Assembly: GCF_001429045.1 (NCBI RefSeq)
Contig: NZ_LMHY01000001.1
Span: 627,892-691,891 of the forward strand
Reading direction: 5' to 3'
DNA length: 64,000 nt
DNA from: Pseudomonas sp. Root71
GTDB taxonomy: Bacteria; Pseudomonadota; Gammaproteobacteria; Pseudomonadales; Pseudomonadaceae
Position numbers and translations under genes: made by a program. Positions 60,828-64,000 of this stretch are shown here, in pieces. The first letter of the stretch is position 1. The number at the start of each line of letters is the position of its first letter. Below the pieces are notes generated by a model. That model saw only the letters and a program-made list of their open reading frames with translations, was not told the DNA's origin and made no database searches.

Positions 60828-61421
60828 ATGTTGCTGATGATCGATAACTACGACTCCTTTACCTACAACGTTGTGCAGTACCTGGGCGAGCTCGGCTCCC
60901 AGGTCAAGGTCGTGCGCAACGATGAACTGACCATCGCTGAAATCGAAGCCCTCAACCCTGAGCGCATCGTTGTGTCCCCCGGTCCTTGCACCCCGACCGA
61001 GGCCGGAATTTCGATTGAAGCGATCAAGCATTTCGCCGGCAAACTGCCGATTCTTGGCGTCTGCCTCGGCCACCAATCCATCGGCCAGGCCTTTGGCGGT
61101 GATGTGGTGCGCGCCCGTCAAGTGATGCACGGTAAGACTAGCCCGGTATTTCACGAGGACAAGGGTGTATTCGAAGGCCTGAATCGTCCGCTGACGGTGA
61201 CCCGCTATCATTCTTTGATCGTCAAGCGCGAAACCCTGCCAGATTGCCTGGAGCTGACCGCCTGGACTCAGCTCGAAGACGGCTCGGTCGACGAGATCAT
61301 GGGCCTGCGTCACAAGACTCTGAACATCGAAGGCGTGCAGTTCCACCCTGAGTCGATCCTCACCGAACAGGGCCATGAACTGTTCGCCAACTTCCTCAAA
61401 CAAACCGGCGGCACGCGCTAA
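60828..61421 (+). CDS. trpG: Anthranilate synthase component II, glutamine amidotransferase TrpG
   Basis: Supplies ammonia from glutamine to TrpE. 197 residues beginning [20 protein letters not shown]. Class I amidotransferase triad: Cys79 in [13 protein letters not shown], and His and Glu in [19 protein letters not shown] forms the oxyanion region. It may also serve p-aminobenzoate synthesis, as no other amidotransferase is in view. It is the first gene of trpGDC, 9 bases before trpD. Confidence 0.97.
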   Translation: MLLMIDNYDSFTYNVVQYLGELGSQVKVVRNDELTIAEIEALNPERIVVSPGPCTPTEAGISIEAIKHFAGKLPILGVCLGHQSIGQAFGGDVVRARQVMHGKTSPVFHEDKGVFEGLNRPLTVTRYHSLIVKRETLPDCLELTAWTQLEDGSVDEIMGLRHKTLNIEGVQFHPESILTEQGHELFANFLKQTGGTR

Positions 61422-61430
61422 GGACTTTTC

Positions 61431-62480
61431 ATGAACATCAAGACAGCCCTGAGCCGTATCGTCGATCACCTTGACCTCAGCACCGATGAAATGCGCGATG
61501 TGATGCGCGAAATCATGACCGGGCAATGCTCGGACGCACAGATTGGCGCGTTCATGATGGCCATGCGCATGAAGAGCGAAAGCATCGACGAAATCGTCGG
61601 TGCCGTGTCGGTGATGCGTGAACTGGCGGACAAGGTCGAACTCAAGACCCTCGACGGTGTGGTCGATGTAGTGGGCACCGGCGGCGACGGCGCCAATATC
61701 TTCAACGTGTCGACCGCTGCTGCGTTCGTGGTTTCCGCTGCTGGCTGCACCGTGGCCAAGCACGGCAACCGTGCAGTCTCGGGCAAGAGCGGCAGTGCCG
61801 ATCTGCTGGAGGCGGCCGGTATCTACCTGAACCTGACACCCGTGCAAGTGGCGCGCTGCATTGACAACGTTGGTATTGGTTTCATGTTTGCCCAGACCCA
61901 TCACTCTGCGATGAAATACGCTGCAAGCCCGCGCCGCGAACTGGGTCTGCGGACCTTGTTCAACATGCTCGGCCCGCTTACGAATCCGGCCGGCGTGAAG
62001 CATCAGGTAGTAGGCGTATTCACCCAGGCCTTGTGCCGGCCGCTGGCGGAAGTGTTGCAGCGTCTGGGCAGCAAGCATGTGCTGGTGGTGCATTCGAAGG
62101 ATGGCCTGGACGAGTTCAGCCTGGCAGCACCGACCTTCGTGGCAGAGCTGAAAAACGACCAGATCACCGAGTATTGGGTCGAGCCGGAAGACCTGGGCAT
62201 GAAGAGCCAGAGTCTGCATGGCCTGGCGGTGGAAAGCCCGGCGGCTTCACTTGAGCTGATTCGCGATGCCCTGGGCAAGCGCAAGACCGAGAACGGTCAG
62301 AAAGCGGCCGAGATGATCATGCTCAATGCCGGTGCCGCGCTGTACGCCGCCGATCATGCCAGCAGTTTGAAAGAGGGAGTTGCACTTGCGCACGATGCGC
62401 TGCACACCGGCCTCGCTCGGGAAAAGCTCGAGGAGCTGGGTGCGTTTACCGCGGTATTCAGAGTGGAGAATGAGGGATGA
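61431..62480 (+). CDS. trpD: Anthranilate phosphoribosyltransferase TrpD
   Basis: Joins anthranilate and PRPP. 349 residues beginning [20 protein letters not shown]. The PRPP-binding [40 protein letters not shown] and [17 protein letters not shown] are all present. It overlaps trpC by 4 bases. Confidence 0.98.
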   Translation: MNIKTALSRIVDHLDLSTDEMRDVMREIMTGQCSDAQIGAFMMAMRMKSESIDEIVGAVSVMRELADKVELKTLDGVVDVVGTGGDGANIFNVSTAAAFVVSAAGCTVAKHGNRAVSGKSGSADLLEAAGIYLNLTPVQVARCIDNVGIGFMFAQTHHSAMKYAASPRRELGLRTLFNMLGPLTNPAGVKHQVVGVFTQALCRPLAEVLQRLGSKHVLVVHSKDGLDEFSLAAPTFVAELKNDQITEYWVEPEDLGMKSQSLHGLAVESPAASLELIRDALGKRKTENGQKAAEMIMLNAGAALYAADHASSLKEGVALAHDALHTGLAREKLEELGAFTAVFRVENEG

Positions 62481-63313
62481 GTGTACCGACGGTTCTGGAA
62501 AAGATTCTGGCGCGCAAGGTCGAGGAAGTCGCCGAGCGTAGCGCTCGCGTCAGCCTCTGCGAGCTGGAAAGCCTGGCCAAGGCGGCCGATGCGCCCCGTG
62601 GCTTTGCCAGGGCCTTGCTGGCTCAGGCCAAGCTGAAGCAGCCGGCAGTCATTGCCGAAATCAAGAAAGCCTCGCCGAGCAAGGGCGTGATCCGCGAGAA
62701 CTTCGTTCCCGCCGACATCGCCAGAAGCTATGAGAAGGGCGGCGCGACCTGCCTGTCGGTACTCACCGACATCGACTACTTCCAGGGCGCGGATGCGTAC
62801 CTGCAGCAGGCCCGCGCGGCGTGCCAGCTGCCGGTGATCCGCAAGGACTTCATGATCGATCCATACCAGATCGTCGAAGCCCGTGCCTTGGGTGCCGACT
62901 GCGTGCTGTTGATCGTCTCCGCGCTGGATGACGTGAAAATGGCCGAACTGGCAGCCGTGGCCAAAAGCGTCAACCTCGATGTGCTGGTGGAAGTCCATGA
63001 CGGCGATGAGCTGGAGCGAGCGTTGAAAACCCTCGATACTCCGCTGGTTGGCGTGAACAACCGCAACCTGCACACCTTCGATGTCAGCCTGGAAACCACC
63101 CTCGACCTGTTGCCGCGTATTCCGCGAGATCGTCTGGTCATCACCGAGAGTGGCATTCTCAATCGCGCCGATGTCGAACTGATGGAAATCAGCGACGTCT
63201 ACGCATTCCTGGTCGGCGAGGCGTTCATGCGCGCCGAAAGCCCGGGTACCGAGTTGCAGCGTCTGTTCTTCCCTGAGCGCGGTATTCCCGTCAGCGGCTC
63301 GACCCTCGACTGA
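62477..63313 (+). CDS. trpC: Indole-3-glycerol-phosphate synthase TrpC
   Basis: Closes the indole ring from CdRP. 278 residues, monofunctional (no fused TrpF). It has [17 protein letters not shown] with the catalytic Lys, [38 protein letters not shown] and ITESGI. It is the last trp gene here; trpF and trpAB are not in the window, as expected for Pseudomonas. Confidence 0.98.
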   Translation: MSVPTVLEKILARKVEEVAERSARVSLCELESLAKAADAPRGFARALLAQAKLKQPAVIAEIKKASPSKGVIRENFVPADIARSYEKGGATCLSVLTDIDYFQGADAYLQQARAACQLPVIRKDFMIDPYQIVEARALGADCVLLIVSALDDVKMAELAAVAKSVNLDVLVEVHDGDELERALKTLDTPLVGVNNRNLHTFDVSLETTLDLLPRIPRDRLVITESGILNRADVELMEISDVYAFLVGEAFMRAESPGTELQRLFFPERGIPVSGSTLD

Positions 63314-63342
63314 ATACATCTTCACAGGCAATCCGCTTCCAC

Positions 63343-63367
63343 TGTGGGAGCGGGCTTGCCCGCGAAG
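63343..63367. repeat. Single REP element (GTGGGAGCGGGC type)
   Basis: One copy of TGTGGGAGCGGGCTTGCCCG followed by CGAA, between trpC and the ligase-family gene. No inverted partner is seen. Confidence 0.85.
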
Positions 63368-63412
63368 AGGCCCGCAAATCCCCTGAAGACCTCTGGTCTG
63401 TCGGAGCCTTCC

Positions 63413-64000
63413 ATGTCGCTGCCAACCTCCCTCACCATCGAAGCCGGCCTGCAAGCCGAACAGGACTTGCTGGCATCGGTCTGTTCCGGCGACGCGGAGT
63501 TCGGCCTGCTGTTCTGGCAGCCGAGCGATCGGGCGCTGGTTATGCCACGCCGTTTGAGCCGCTTGTCGGGTTTCGAGGCTGCATGTGAAGTGTCGGCGGT
63601 GGCCGGTTGGCCAGTACTGTTGCGTGAAACCGGTGGCGAGCCGGTGCCGCAATCGGCCTCAACGATCAACATCGCGCTGGTTTACGCACCGCCGCGCAGC
63701 GAAGGGGATCTGAATCGCATCGAAACCGGTTACCACCGTTTGTGCGATCCCATTTGTCAGCTGCTGGATGAGTTGGGCGGCACGTCGTCCCTTGGCGAAA
63801 TCGAGGGGGCGTTCTGTGATGGTCGCTTCAACGTCAACCTCGATGGTCGCAAGATGGTTGGCACCGCCCAGCGCTGGCGTCAGAGCCTGGGTGGGCAGCG
63901 TCCGGTAGGACTGGTGCACGGAGCGATGCTGATCGATAACGAGCGAGAGTCTATGGTCGCCGCGGTCAATCGTTTCAACGAGGCTTGCGGTCTGGAGCAA
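63413..64000 (+). CDS. Lipoate-protein ligase family protein (3' end outside the window)
   Basis: An open frame of 196 codons that runs off the window without a stop. It begins MSLPTSLTIEAGLQAEQDLL. The biotin/lipoate ligase-like fold is supported by FGLLFWQPSDRALVMPRRLS, LCDPICQLLDELG and CDGRFNVNLDGRKMVGTAQR, the last holding the conserved G-R-K-x-x-G-T-A motif around the substrate-activating Lys. The family includes ligases and transferases; true substrate is not clear. In related pseudomonads a gene of this kind lies between trpC and the vfr/crp gene. Confidence 0.82.
   Translation, partial: MSLPTSLTIEAGLQAEQDLLASVCSGDAEFGLLFWQPSDRALVMPRRLSRLSGFEAACEVSAVAGWPVLLRETGGEPVPQSASTINIALVYAPPRSEGDLNRIETGYHRLCDPICQLLDELGGTSSLGEIEGAFCDGRFNVNLDGRKMVGTAQRWRQSLGGQRPVGLVHGAMLIDNERESMVAAVNRFNEACGLEQ

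Overview
The window is a gene-dense, high-GC chromosomal segment of a Pseudomonas, most likely from the fluorescens/putida side of the genus. Evidence is from reading only: the pqqFABCDE operon, the lysine 2-monooxygenase pair davBA, the rpsU-dnaG-rpoD operon and the run from tsaD to trpC follow the gene order I know from P. putida KT2440 and P. aeruginosa PAO1. The intergenic spaces also carry Pseudomonas REP repeats of two sequence types. No prophage, IS element, rRNA operon or CRISPR array is visible.

Layout. 1-681: the tail of a RelE-type toxin with its antitoxin, and a small YqaE/Pmp3 membrane protein. 682-8448: PQQ cofactor synthesis on the minus strand (pqqF, pqqA, hairpin, pqqB-C-D-E, S9 peptidase pqqM). 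8487-11660: davBA (lysine to 5-aminovalerate) with an Lrp/AsnC regulator. 11846-14200: a membrane PQQ-dependent sugar/quinate dehydrogenase, the likely consumer of the cofactor. 14314-16744: a small variable pocket (orphan M41-like metalloprotease, DUF3077 gene with a structured leader, second HigBA-type toxin-antitoxin pair, tRNA with CAU anticodon). 16760-25208: an RmcA-like c-di-GMP protein, rpoD, dnaG, rpsU. 25408-29276: tsaD, plsY, folB, folK, cca. 29340-36219: spoVR, yeaH, prkA, glpE, apaH, apaG. 36334-42221: rsmA, pdxA, surA, lptD. 42352-45918: amgK, murU, a DjlA-like co-chaperone, a DUF3530 hydrolase. 45992-53817: the sensor/regulator pair agtSR and the ABC importer agtABCD. 54037-64000: Fe-dependent alcohol dehydrogenase, rpe, gph, trpE, esterase autotransporter estA, trpGDC and the start of a lipoate-ligase-family gene.

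How it fits together. Three themes stand out. First, PQQ is made and probably used within 14 kb. Second, 5-aminovalerate is made from lysine by DavBA at one end, while the homologue of the P. aeruginosa 5-aminovalerate/GABA sensing and uptake system (AgtSR-AgtABCD) lies about 37 kb away. Third, tryptophan synthesis is split into trpE and trpGDC. Each part is preceded by a short reading frame ending in the same Arg-Trp-Arg-Trp-Arg-Ala-stop, which fits attenuation. The trpE leader is fused in frame to the 3' end of gph. I did not find a clearly novel multi-gene system; the most interesting signals are the paired trp leaders, the pqqA-pqqB hairpin, the structured leader before the DUF3077 gene, the orphan M41-like protease and REP insertions that touch gene ends.
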